Part shown: piece after piece, positions 11,311 to 21,432 of the stretch
Numbering within the stretch: position 1 is the stretch's first letter
Layout of the letters: the number at the start of each line of letters is the position of its first letter
Assembly (NCBI GenBank): GCA_916048095.2
Contig: OU696573.1
Coordinates: 6,631,306 to 6,695,305 of the forward strand
DNA length: 64,000 nucleotides
Origin: Sacculina carcini
Lineage: Eukaryota; Arthropoda; Thecostraca; Sacculinidae
Direction: 5' to 3'
Translations under genes and position numbers: made by a program
The notes under the pieces: generated by a model
What the model was told of the DNA's origin: nothing
The model's database searches: none
The model's input: the letters and a program-made list of their open reading frames with translations, nothing else

Positions 11311-14300
11311 AGTGGTGACCCCGAACGTTCGTTGTAAAATATTTTACTGTATTTCTTCGCCTGTGCTAAATATCACAATGTCAATTGAGCAAGCAGACGC
11401 TCTTTCAGCAGCAGTCCGGGTGGAGCTGCCCGTGTTTGATGACACTGATGTTGACACGTGGCTACTGATGTGTGATAATCTGTTGGAAGATGGAGGAGTG
11501 AAGACACAGCTGACCAAATTTCGCAAAGTCTTGGCAAAACTCCCCCCCGCGAAGTTTCGCATTGTCAAGGACCTCGCGAGTCAATCACCGCTGGCAGCCG
11601 ACTGCTACGATCGGCTTCAAAACAGACTGCGTACCAGGCTCCAACTGTCTCCAGCTGAGAGGCTCCAGCGTTTGGAGAGCCTTCCTCGGCGGCTGGGCTC
11701 CATGAAGCCATCCGAGCTTTATGACGCCATGCACGCGCTTTACCCACACGATATGGATCACGAGATCTTGCGCGAGGTCTTTTTGCTCAGGCTTCCCACA
11801 GAGATGCAGCTTCTGTGCAGAGAATTGCTGAAGACAGTAACTCTTCGTGAGGCTGCCCTCCAAATCGACATCCACCATCGTGCACGCTCTCATGAGACAC
11901 CAGCGTCAACTCTTGTGGTCAGCCGACAGTGTCAGGTTGTCGACAGGTCGTCCACAGTGCGACATTTTTGTCCACTAATTCATCACGTCATGTTGACCAT
12001 CCGGACCTCACGTGCATAAGTGCCGTTCAACGCTCCAATCAAGATGGTGATTTGATCCGCGACATCCGCCAGTCTAGCGCGTTCGAGAAACTGGCAGTTC
12101 CGCCGTCTGGTTTTCCGGTGGTTACTGTTCCAGGCGTGACGCATCGTATCGTCACACGCGGCAACCCAGTGTTCGCGCGTCCTCGTCGCCTGCTGTCTGC
12201 CAAACTCGTCGCCGCCAAACGTGAACTCGACGAGCTGATCGCACGTGGTATTCTGGTGCCGTCGTCGTCTCCTTGGTCAAGCCCTATACACTTGGTCGAG
12301 AAGGACGGCGGTACTTCCTTCAGAATGGTGGGATGTTATGAGCGTCTGAACGCCATAACTGTACCTGACAGGTATCCCGTACCACATATGCAAACGTCTG
12401 CCGACCAACTGGCTGGAGCCAAAATCTTCAGCACAATTGACCTACCCCGTGCATTTGCCCAAGTACCGGTGCATGAAGACGATCAAGAAAAGACAGCCGT
12501 CACGACCCCATTTGGACTTTTCCATTACACGAGGATGCCGTTTGGTCTCTGCAGCGCGGCTCAGACGTTCCAGATGCTAATGGACACCGTACTTCGAGGC
12601 ATGCCACGAGTTTACTGCTACCTGGACGATATTCTCGTGTTCTCGCCAGACGCTGAGACCCATCGCGAGGACCTGCAGGAACTTTTCCGCCGCCTGCTGC
12701 TGGCTGGACTGGCTGTGAAGCCAGATAAGTGCGTTTTCGGTGCATCCAGCGTTCGATTCGTAGGCCTCGAGGTGTCAGCCTGCGGCATAGAACCTCTCCC
12801 AGACAAAGTCGCCGACTTGCTGACCATGCAGCCCCCTCGCGACACCACGCAATGCAGGCGCTATCTGGGAATGGTCAACCGTTTCCATCGGTTCCTACCC
12901 AACCTGGCAGCAACTCTCGAACCGCTCCATGCAGCAGCAAAGCTCAAACGCGAGTTCGTCTGGGGACCCCAGCAATCAGCAGCTTTTGAGAGCACCAAGT
13001 CAGCGTTAGCGGCCGTATCCCGTCTCGCGTATCCGCTGCACGACGCGCTAACCAAGTTCGTATCTGACGCATCCGATCGCGCAGTAGGTGCAGTGATCCT
13101 GCAGCTGCAGAATCACAAGTGGGTACCACTTGCGTATCACTCGCGCATACTGACCGGTTCACAGCTAAAGTGGTGTACAGGAGACAAAGAATTGTTTACC
13201 TTGTTCAGCGCCGTGAAACGGTTCAGACACCTCTTAGAAGGCCGTCCGAATTTACAACTGTGGACTGACCACACACCGCTGATTCATGCATTCACCAGCT
13301 CATCCGAGCGATCAGCTCGCGTTCAGCGCCAACTGGCGTACCTCAGCGAATTCTCGACTGACGTCAGGCACATCAAGGGTCGTGACTATGCCGTCTCAGA
13401 CTGTCTCAGTCGTCCACCAGACGCTGTCTTGCGTTCAGTGTCTGAGATACATGCTGAGGCTCAGCAAGGCTTAGACCTTAAAAAGCTTGCCTTAGCACAA
13501 CAAGGAGCTTCAGATATCGCCGCTCTCGCCGCTTCTTCCTCGCTTCGTATTGAGCGCCTTGATGTTGAAGGCGTCCCGACTGGTCTTCTGGTGGACGTCT
13601 CCACCGGTGTTGACCGCCCACTTGCACCTGAGGCGTTGCAGCACGAGATCTATCTGCTATTTCACAGCATGCACCATCCCAGCGCGCGAACAACCCGGCG
13701 CCTGATTTCGGAACGCTTTGTGCTTAGTCGCATAAGCTCGAAAGTGTCAGCTTGGGTGAGGAATTGTACCCTCTGTCAACGATGCAAAGTCGGCCGTCAC
13801 AAACATACGTCGTTGCGCCGCCCTGCAACACCATCTGGACGTTTCGAGGCGCTTCACGTTGACGTCGTCGGACCACTTCCGGAAGACAGCGGTCATCGCT
13901 ATTTGTTCACAATAGTGGACAGGTACACGCGTTACCCCGAGGCAATACCGATGCCAGAGGCTTCTGCTGCGTCTTGTGATCGCGCATTACTTGACTGGAC
14001 GTCTCGGTTTGGTATGTGCCTGTGCATTACGTCCGACCGTGGCCGACAGTTTGTGTCCGACCTGTGGACCGAGTTTTGATCCATCCTCGGGGCTCAGCTG
14101 AAGGCAACGTGCGCCTGTTCTCCTCAGCAGAATGGGTTAGTAGAGCGCATTCATCGCCAGCTGAAATCCTCTCTTACTGCTGCTCTAGAGAGCAATGTCA
14201 ACTGGATGGCGACCCTGCCCTTGGTTCTGATGGGCATGCGGGCGGCGTACAAGCCGGACATCAATTCGTCATCAGCGGAGATGGTGTTTGACGAAAAAAT

Positions 14301-14844
14301 GCGCCTCCCGGGCCAATTTTTCTCACAGGCTGAGTTGTCACCAGCGAATGAGACAGCTCGACAGCTCGCCACCTCCATGTCTAGACTCCGGCCAAAACCG
14401 ACCGCTTGGCACCGGCGCTACGACGCCGACCGTCCGTTTGTGTCGCAGCCGCTGATGACGGCGACACATGTGTTTGTTCGTGTGGATGCTGTGCGTCCAC
14501 CACTGACTCCCCCTTACCGCGGACCGTATGCCGTGCTTCAGCGCGGTGACAAAGCATTCGTTTTGGACTTCAACGGACGCCCGGACACAGTCGCCATCGA
14601 CCGTTTGAAGCCGGCATTTTCCGAGAGAAGCCAAACCTGCAGCTCACCACTGCCGCCTTCAGCCCAAACTTCTCAAGGCGCCGCCGAGGCAGCTGCGGTT
14701 CCCACGTCGGTAACGGAGTCGCCTGTTCCTGCTGACACTTCGCACACACTCCGGCCTCCCAGAATCGTTTGGTCCAGGCGCGCCAGGCCAATTCGCGCCC
14801 CGGTTCGCTTTCAGTAGTCGGTGCTCCGCACCTGGGGGGGGAAC

Positions 14845-14980
14845 TGTGGCCTCCGCGCCACCATTGTATTTTATATTCATTTGTATATGCGTTGTTTCAG
14901 TTGTGGTTTCCGACATACGTTATCTAGCCAGTCGATCAATACACAGTTACGTGTTATTATCTTTTGTAGTCGTTCCTACA
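14845..14980 (+). repeat. Gypsy-A 3' LTR
   Basis: This 136-bp LTR is preceded by the polypurine tract CTGGGGGGGGAAC and followed by the CTGT duplication. Confidence 0.9.
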
Positions 14981-14984
14981 CTGT

Positions 14985-15482
14985 TTATTGAATCATATTT
15001 ATTGTTGTTGTTGTTCTTTGAATCATATTTATTGGTGTTGTTGTTTATTGAATCATATTTATTTGTGTTGTTGTTACTTATTGAATCATATTTATATTTA
15101 TTGTTGGATGTTTCTTATTGAATCATATTTATTGTTCTTGATTGTTATTTATTACTTATTTATTAACATTTATTCTTATTTATTGATGGCTGTTATTTAC
15201 CTAATCACATATTTATTGATGATTGTTATTATTTATTGAGGAACGTGGGCGGAGTGACATTATGGATTGTTATCGGATGATGGTTTATTATTTATTGTTA
15301 TTTATTTATTATTTTCTTTCCAACTCTCTTTCTAGACTTTTATCTTTTCGAACTCTCTTTCTCTCTGAATCTTTTGGGTGCTTCCGGTACATGGGGCCAC
15401 CTTAGGGTGGTAATAGTGCTTGCACTCTTCCCATGCTACTGGATTTTCCTGTAATTAATAATAATAATAATAATAATAATAA
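14985..15482 (+). repeat. LINE-3 3' UTR remainder: minisatellite and (TAA)n tail
   Basis: The TTTATTGAATCATATTTATT minisatellite resumes after Gypsy-A and decays by about 15240. A short unique 3' end follows (CATGGGGCCACCTTAGGG and GTGCTTGCACTCTTCCC), then (TAA)n at 15457-15482, the LINE tail before the TCTGA duplication. Confidence 0.75.
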
Positions 15483-15483
15483 T

Positions 15484-16213
15484 CTGAAGGAAAAACTGGG
15501 TGAAAACCAAGGGAATCCTAAATCTCATTGGAGCATAATCAATTCTATTCTGGGTAGGAAAACAAATAATCCTGAATATCTCCCACACTTTAAAGAAGGA
15601 AATGTCAGCCGCGCAAATGTTTTCAATAATAATTTCATAAAACTTAGCTCACCTGTTGATAAACCTGAAAGCCATATCCCGTTCGATAGTTATCTCACAG
15701 AGAGTGTTCCTGAATCTATGTTTCTTAAACCAGTAGACAGTAACGAAGTTATTAGTTATCTGAATAAAACCACATCAAATTCTCCTGGGTATGATGATAT
15801 TCCTCCGCAACTCATAAAAAAGTCAGTTTGCAAGTAGCCACTCCACTCGTTCATATTATCAATATATCTTTCACAAACGGTTCATACCCTGATTTACTGA
15901 GTAAGCTAAAATTATTCCCATTCACAAATCTGGCGATCTCAATGACATAAATAATTTTCGGCCTATCTCACTCTTAACCGCCTTCAATAAAATATTTGAA
16001 AAATGTATATGTACGCGTTTAAGTTCGTACTTGGAAACGAATAAATTAATAATCCCCAATCAACTCGGTTTCAGAACCAATAGATCTACAGAGGATGCGG
16101 TCTTTAATTTTGTTACTGAAGTTTACCAACAACTAGATCACGGCAATCACATACTTGGTATCTTTTTAGACTTTTCCAAGGCGTTCGACTCACTGGATCA
16201 CTATATTCTCTTA
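15484..16213 (+). pseudogene. LINE-2 ORF2: linker and start of reverse transcriptase
   Basis: LINE-2 resumes here as NLKEKLGENQGNPKSHW and SIINSILGRKTNN, typical of the region between endonuclease and RT, then SPGYDDIPPQLIKK. A frame change near 15825 is followed by NNFRPISLLTAFNKIFEKC, and then FGFRTNRSTEDAVFNF-type palm sequence (QLGFRTNRSTEDA) and GIFLDFSKAFDSLDHYILL up to the SINE. More than one frame is used, so this copy is dead. Confidence 0.75.
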
Positions 16214-16547
16214 GTGGACTCCGTGGTGCAGTTGTTAGCACACCCGCCTCACAAGCGGGAGGTCCTTGGTTCGAAACCCGGCGGAGCAGAATTTCATTGG
16301 GCGAATTCTACAATCCCACAGCCCCTGTCCACCCAGCAGAAAATGATGGTACCAGATATGAGTCATGAGTTGTGCCATGCATTCTAGGGAGGTGGCCCTC
16401 TCTAATACGTCCTTGTGGCGCCATAGCGTGGAGAGGGTCGGTTCTGCGGTGGCAGCGAGCTGCACGGGGCTCACACCTGTGTGTTCATAAGCTTCGGCTT
16501 CTTCCCGTGTAGCAGCTGCCACTTAGGCATTTAACCTTTAACCTTTA
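16214..16547 (+). mobile_element. tRNA-Val-derived SINE
   Basis: The first 72 bases resemble a tRNA: an A-box-like TGGTGCAGTTGTTAGCAC, an anticodon arm CCCGC-CTCACAA-GCGGG whose central CAC would read Val, and a perfect B box GGTTCGAAACC at 16268-16278. These form an internal RNA polymerase III promoter. A tRNA-unrelated body of about 250 bp follows, ending in TTAACC-type repeats (16531-16547). It interrupts the RT frame of LINE-2 between the LL and KKLKKLGIRG codons, which proves insertion. No clear target duplication longer than about 3 bp is visible. Confidence 0.8.
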
Positions 16548-16650
16548 AAAAAACTTAAAAAACTCGGTATAAGAGGGGTATATTTTGATTTATTTAAAAG
16601 CTACCTTGATAATAGAACTCAATCTGTTTTTATGACACCGAATTTTCTTC
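16548..16650 (+). pseudogene. LINE-2 ORF2: short RT segment between SINE and hAT
   Basis: The segment encodes KKLKKLGIRGVYFDLFKSYL and then DNRTQSVF, the RT block that normally lies between the AFD palm motif and the GVPQGS motif. It is separated from its neighbours only by the SINE on the left and the hAT transposon on the right. Confidence 0.75.
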
Positions 16651-16658
16651 ATCTAAAT

Positions 16659-19430
16659 CAGGGGTTCCCAACCGGTGGGTAGCGACCCCCTGGGGGTCGC
16701 GAAACCTTGGCAGGGGGGTCGCGAAGCCTTGGCAGGGGGGTCGCGAAGCTTGGACTGGGGGTCGCCTAGCCTGTAAAAAGTAGCTTAGGATATCATTATA
16801 TTTGTTTCATCAGTTCTATTTATCATGCACTTACATTTTTCTTTTTTGTTTCGGTGCAAAGCAAAACGTGTGCTACGTTAGTTTAATGTCAAAAGATGAT
16901 ATTATAGGTGTATGTATGCGTGCCTGTGATCTAATGTGCCTGTGTGAATGTGTATGTGTCTGCAACTGTATGTATGTGTGTATCAGTGTAGCGGGTATGT
17001 GAGTGCACGCGCATGTATGTATGCGCATGTGTGTGTGTGTGCGCTTGCTGTCGACACGTGAGTCATGTGGTTGCTGATTGGTGGATGACGAATGGCGCGA
17101 CTGGCCACACTCCCTCCCCTCCTTACCAGGCAATGCTTACCCCGTCATTACTCCTGCTGCATATTGTGGTGACAAGTACAACATTTTTATTTAATTTCGG
17201 CAAGGAGATAAGGCAAGCAGTAGAGGTGACTTGTTGAGGCAAGCATGCTGTTATGATATGACACTTTAATTGGAAAACTGCTGTTATTTAAGTTTTTAGT
17301 ATATTTTCGAATTGAATATATTAAAAACATTATTTACTCTGTTCACAGATTTGAAACCATGTCTAAACGGCGCAGATACTCGGAATGCTACCTCAACATT
17401 GGCTTCACCTATCTGCTTGCCAGTGACGGCATCGAGAAACCACAGTGTGTTTTGTGCCATGCTATCCTGAGTGGAGAGTCAATGAAACCATCAAAACTCA
17501 AGCGTCATCTCTAGACGAAACATCCAGAACACGCAAAGAAGGATTTGGATTTCTTCAAACGGCATCAACAGTGTCTTAAAACCCAAAGACTCGACAGAAG
17601 TGGGTCGTTTCAGCAGCAGACTGCAGCCATAGTAGAAGCCTCGTTTGAAATTGCATTCGAAATTGCTAAACAACAAAAGCCTCACACCATTGGAGAAACA
17701 TTTCTTAAACCTTGCATGATGAAAGCAGTAAATCGTATCCTTGGAGAAGCCAGTCCAATGAAAATGCAGCAATTATCCCTGTCAAATAACACTGTACAAA
17801 GGCGCATTTCAAAAATGACGATGGATGTGAAGGAACAGGTGTTGACTGAAATCAGGAGTTCCCCTTTGTTCTCCTTTCAGCTCGACGAGTCAACAGATAT
17901 AAGTTCATGTTGTCAGTTGCTTGTCTTCGTGAGATACATTACTTCAGGTGACGTTAAAGATGAATTCTTATACTGCAGTGAACTGGAAACCAGAACAAAA
18001 GCTGATGATGTTATGGAAAAAGTTTCAACTTTTTTCCAAGATGAAGATCTTCAATGGGAAAACGTATGTGGGGTTTGTACGGATGGGGCACCGGCTATGC
18101 TGGGATCGAAATCAGGATTCCAAACGAGAGTGAAGAAGTTAGCACCTCAAGCAAAGGGAATCCACTGCATGATTCACCGATATGCTCTCGCCAGCAAGTC
18201 TCTCCCTGCCTCTCTGCAGGAAGTGCTTGATTCTGTAATCAAAATTGTAAATTACGTGAAGACTCAAGCACTTAACACTCGCCTATTTAAAGAACTATGC
18301 AAATACATGAATGCTGACCACAAAGTCCTTCCCTTCTACACAGCAGTACGTTGGTTGTCGAAAAAAACGTTGTTAATCGTGTCTTCGAAATGAAAGATGA
18401 AATAAAGCTTTTTCTGGAGACTCAAGAAAGAAAAGATCTTCTGGTTCACTTCAAAGATGAAACCTGGAATAAAAGGGTTGCGTACCTGGCGGACATTTTT
18501 CACGAGCTGAACAAGCTCAATATGAAGCTTCAAGGAAAGGAAACACATGTTCTCCTTTTTCAAGATAGTCTTCGGGCTTTTGTTTCCAAACTGCAGAACT
18601 GGAGTCGGAAAACCAATCTAGGAAACATCGCCATGTTTGAAAGACTTTGTGAAGTGATGGATGAGTCTCAGAGCCAACTGGATCAGTTCCTCAAGGATGA
18701 GATTATCGGACATCTTCAGTCTCTAGAAAAGGAAGTCGAGCGTTACTTCCCTGAGCTATCACAGGAACAAGAAGCCCTAGTAAGGAACCCCTTTTGTACT
18801 GAACTTGAAGTATCCAGCATCCCAGATAATATCCAGGATGAATTTCTGGATCTAAGGAACGACTCTTCAGCTCGTGATCTCTTCAAGGAGAAATCCATAA
18901 CTCAGTTATGGTGCGCTATGTATCCGTCATACTCCAAAGTCAGCATGATAGCTTTACGTGTCCTAGTTCCATTTGCTTATTCCTACTTGTGTGAGGCAGG
19001 ATTTTCAACGCTTTTTAATATAAAAACAAATAATAGGAACAGATTGGATGTTGGAGATGACATGAGACTGGCTCTAACAAACGCTCGGCCATGAATTTCA
19101 AAGCTTACTGCAGAAATACAACATCAAACATCCCACTAGCTGGGTTTAATAGCTGTTCAAATCCATGTTAATGCCATTTTAAGGAATATATGTTCTTTTT
19201 GTTCAGGTTGGACCAATGTGATTTAATTTCCCAAAAAATTACTGGATTCTTGAACATTTGTTTAGACTTTTCTTTCCCTCTCTATCACAGAAAATACACC
19301 CTACTACATCACCCTTTTGTATATGATCAATGTCAAGTGTGACAGTCTGCAAAATCAAAACAAAAGGGGTCGCGTGGACTCAGAGGTCTTGGGAAGGGGG
19401 TCCCTAGTACAAAAAGGTTGGGAACCCCTG
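16659..19430 (+). mobile_element. hAT transposon, Buster/ZBED5-like, 2772 bp
   Basis: Terminal inverted repeats CAGGGGTTCCCAACC (left) and its complement (right, ending 19430) are flanked by a perfect 8-bp duplication ATCTAAAT (16651-16658 and 19431-19438), the length expected for hAT. Subterminal GGGGGTCGC repeats lie just inside both ends. The interior holds one BED/hAT transposase. The element splits the RT of LINE-2 just before the GVPQGS motif. Perfect ends and only two coding lesions suggest a fairly young copy. Confidence 0.92.
17359..19094 (+). pseudogene. hAT transposase (BED zinc finger, Buster/ZBED5-like), lightly damaged
   Basis: The start is the ATG at 17359 (MSKRRRYSECYLNIGFTYLL). 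A BED-type finger follows (PQCVLCHAIL...KRHL.TKH). The RNase-H-like core shows FQLDESTDI and VCTDGAPAML, the two Asp motifs of hAT enzymes, then HCMIHRYALASKSLP. The C terminus holds the dimerisation block (LWCAMYPSYSKVS and YLCEAGFSTLFNIKT). The enzyme would cut and paste the element. Two lesions are seen: a TAG at 17512-17514 in HL*TKHPEH, and one frameshift near 18360, at VRWLSK/NVVNRVFEM. Total length would be about 578 codons, normal for the family. Confidence 0.88.
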
Positions 19431-19438
19431 ATCTAAAT

Positions 19439-20374
19439 CAATAAGCAATGGTGTTCCACAGGGGTCAGTGCTTGGTCCAATTTTATTCCTTATTTATATC
19501 AATGACATTGTGAGAGCCAGTTCCGAATTCAAATTCACAATATACGCAGATGACACGACACTCACATTTACCGATCCAAATTTACACAATTTACATTCTG
19601 TCGCAGAAAATGAACTCAATAACATCTATCAGTGGATTTATTCAAATATGCTCAAATTAAACTTGAACAAGACTCAATATATTTTCTTCCAAAACAGATC
19701 GAGAAAATTAACATTTTCACCTTTAACACTGGACGGTAGATTGCTGAAACAAGTTCAAATAACAAAATTTCTTGGAGTCACTATTGATGAAAATATGAAT
19801 TGGTATGCACATATTGAAAACATCTCAAATAAAATTTCAAGAACATGTGGTATATTACACAAAGTTAAACGTTCACTTACACAGGAATGCATGCGTAGTA
19901 TATAATTCACTCTCATTAAACCCCCACCTCATATATTGTGTACCAATCTGGTCATGCACGTGGCCATCTTATTTAAAACGAATAAAAGTTGCACAAAACA
20001 AAATTATTAGATGTATTTTGAAGCTAAAAAAGTTTGATTCAACAACAAATTCTTACTCAGCAATGAAATTACTACGTTTCGGCTCTATACGCGAATACTT
20101 CATAATCCTTTTTGTCTATCGGCTACTATACGAGCATAAGGAGATCAAAAAAAATTTCTATCGCTTGGACAACCGTTATCACAATATCAGAAACAATAAT
20201 GACCTTGCGGTACCAAAATTCAGAACAAAATTTCTTCAAAACAGCCTATTATATCAAGGAGCAGACATTTGGAATAATTTATCCTCGGAAATAGATTTCT
20301 TAGAAACCTCACTAAAACAGCTCAAAAAGAAACTGAAAAATCACTTCCTGAATAAAACTGACGCCGACCATTAA
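19439..20374 (+). pseudogene. LINE-2 ORF2: RT catalytic core and C terminus
   Basis: The LINE-2 RT resumes with SNGVPQGSVLGPILFLIYIN and the catalytic YADD at 19543-19554 (TIYADDTTLTF). It then runs through FLGVTIDENMNWYAHI to a thumb and C-terminal region, ending in NHFLNKTDADH at 20374. One frameshift lies near 19880, between TCGILHKVKRSLTQECMRS and YNSLSLNPHLIYC. The C terminus differs from LINE-1, so the two are separate families of the same general group. Confidence 0.82.
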
Positions 20375-20690
20375 CATTTTCTTGCAATGATAACGGATTC
20401 ATTTTCATATTTGCCCACATATTCATTGTTTATCTTTTTCTGCGTTTACTGCGATCTGTGCATATGTATGCATGTACGTGTGTGTGTATATATGAATGTG
20501 TATATATATGTATGCATGTGTAAATATTCTATCTCGTGATAATTGATTGTTAATTGAATCCGGTTCATTCATTATTACATGTTCGTCTAATAGCAGTTGC
20601 TCGACGAACATAGCCGTATGTCTTTTCTGAGGATTTTGGTGTGAACTTTTTTTTTCCTGGCAATACATTTACAATTTAAAATTTATAATT
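20375..20690 (+). other. LINE-2 3' UTR
   Basis: No coding signal is seen. The stretch has short TG and TA simple repeats (20465-20520) and a small inverted repeat GTTCGTC...GACGAAC (about 20581-20609). The end of the LINE is placed at the start of the downstream minisatellite; no tail or duplication fixes it. Confidence 0.4.
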
Positions 20691-20795
20691 TACCATATCA
20701 CACATTACCACCATATCACACATTAACACCATATCACAAATTACCACCATATCACACATTAACACAATATCACACATTAACGCACAATTTGCACG
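20691..20795. repeat. Minisatellite of about 18-bp units
   Basis: About five or six imperfect copies of ACCATATCACACATTAAC lie in tandem. They overlap the end of the THAP-domain fragment on the opposite strand. Confidence 0.8.
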
Positions 20796-20958
20796 CATCA
20801 GCATTTACATATATATTATTGGATATTGGCGTATCTTGTTTGATAGCTGTGATCCATTTCTTTCGGAGCACCTCGTCTTTCGGTGAACAGAAAGCGCTCA
20901 CTTTGGAGCCACTATTGTAGTTGTATTTGCACCCGGACACACATCACTTATCTGGCAT
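20780..20958 (-). pseudogene. THAP zinc-finger domain fragment
   Basis: On the minus strand the ATG at 20958 starts MPDK*CVSGCKYNYNSGSK, then VSAFCSPKDEVLRKKWITAI and a short tail. THAP domains begin MPxxCxxxxC and carry a central RKKW-like Trp block, so the match is good, but the first zinc Cys is next to an in-frame TGA and the last CxxH pair is not reached before the minisatellite. It may be a decayed THAP host gene exon or the N terminus of a P-type transposase. THAP fingers bind DNA. The hAT-like MITE lies 35 bp upstream of its start. Confidence 0.5.
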
Positions 20959-21216
20959 TTTTCCTCAACAAAATAATAACAAAATACTGATACACTAAAC
21001 TTGGGGTTCTCAACCTTTTGATTGTTCCATACCTGCAATGTATTGTCAAATATGGTTCAATACCCGCGACTTACTTGACTGTTCAAATAATTATCACAAA
21101 TCTTATCATAATTTGGCAGTTTGTCTTCCAGATCCACGAATAATTCAATCGCTTGAATTTACTCTAATTTAGATACGCATTACTAGAAAATAACCAATGA
21201 TACGTTTGATTATTTT

Positions 21217-21432
21217 TTGGTGTTCTGGTGTTCCCCAAATACAAACACAAATATCAACGTGAATTATTTGTTAAACCATACTATTTACATACATCACAAT
21301 ATCGTTTATAACAACTACAACAATACAATCACAACATCATCCTCATTCCGCAACCAACAACCCCTCGCGATTGCCGCGTTGCCAACCACCTTCAGTCGTA
21401 AACTTGGTTGCCACCTTGGCGGAAACGCCACA
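21217..21432 (-). repeat. Gypsy-B 3' LTR
   Basis: On the minus strand it begins TGTGGCGTTTCCGCCAAGG. It matches the Gypsy-C LTRs and, in two pieces, the Gypsy-B 5' LTR (23871-24038 and 34304-34349). Confidence 0.8.

Larger units (their letters stand above)
11175..14980 (+). mobile_element. Gypsy-A: young Ty3/Gypsy LTR retrotransposon in the LINE-3 3' UTR
   Basis: Two 136-bp LTRs (11175-11310 and 14845-14980) begin TGTGGCC and end CCTACA; by eye they differ at one base, so the insertion is recent. CTGT flanks both ends (11171-11174, 14981-14984). The sequence after the 5' LTR, TGGTGACCCCGAACG, is a tRNA primer-binding site, and a G-rich polypurine tract precedes the 3' LTR. Parts seen in order are a gag-like region (about 11.4-12.0 kb), reverse transcriptase (about 12.1-12.9 kb, with YLDD), RNase H (about 12.9-13.4 kb) and integrase (about 13.6-14.6 kb). 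It looks nearly whole but is broken, with only a few breaks. Confidence 0.88.
7557..15482 (+). mobile_element. LINE-3: LINE encoding a 2A peptide, inserted in LINE-2
   Basis: This element lies between TCTGA repeats at 7552-7556 and 15483-15487, which duplicate LINE-2 coding sequence. It has a 5' UTR of about 370 bp, a single long frame (7929-10886), a long AT-rich 3' UTR with a minisatellite, and a (TAA)n tail at 15457-15482. Gypsy-A sits in the 3' UTR; without it the element is about 4.1 kb. There is no separate ORF1. An APE endonuclease plus RT places it in the Jockey/CR1/I group; the clade is unresolved. It looks full length. Confidence 0.85.
5926..20690 (+). mobile_element. LINE-2: CR1/Jockey-like LINE interrupted by three insertions
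   Basis: One LINE can be followed through four blocks: ORF1 remnant and endonuclease (5926-7556), start of RT (15483-16213), a short RT piece (16548-16658) and the RT core plus C terminus (19431-20374) with 3' UTR to about 20690. The gaps are LINE-3, a SINE and a hAT element. The protein order continues across each gap, and the LINE-3 and hAT gaps have matching target-site duplications (TCTGA; ATCTAAAT). So the host LINE is older than all three. The 5' limit is set by the junction with Gypsy-0 and is approximate. Confidence 0.8.

Noticed and set aside
16214-16285. A functional tRNA-Val gene
   Set aside because: The anticodon arm and B box are good, but the acceptor stem does not close and the sequence continues into a SINE body with a repeat tail inserted in a LINE.
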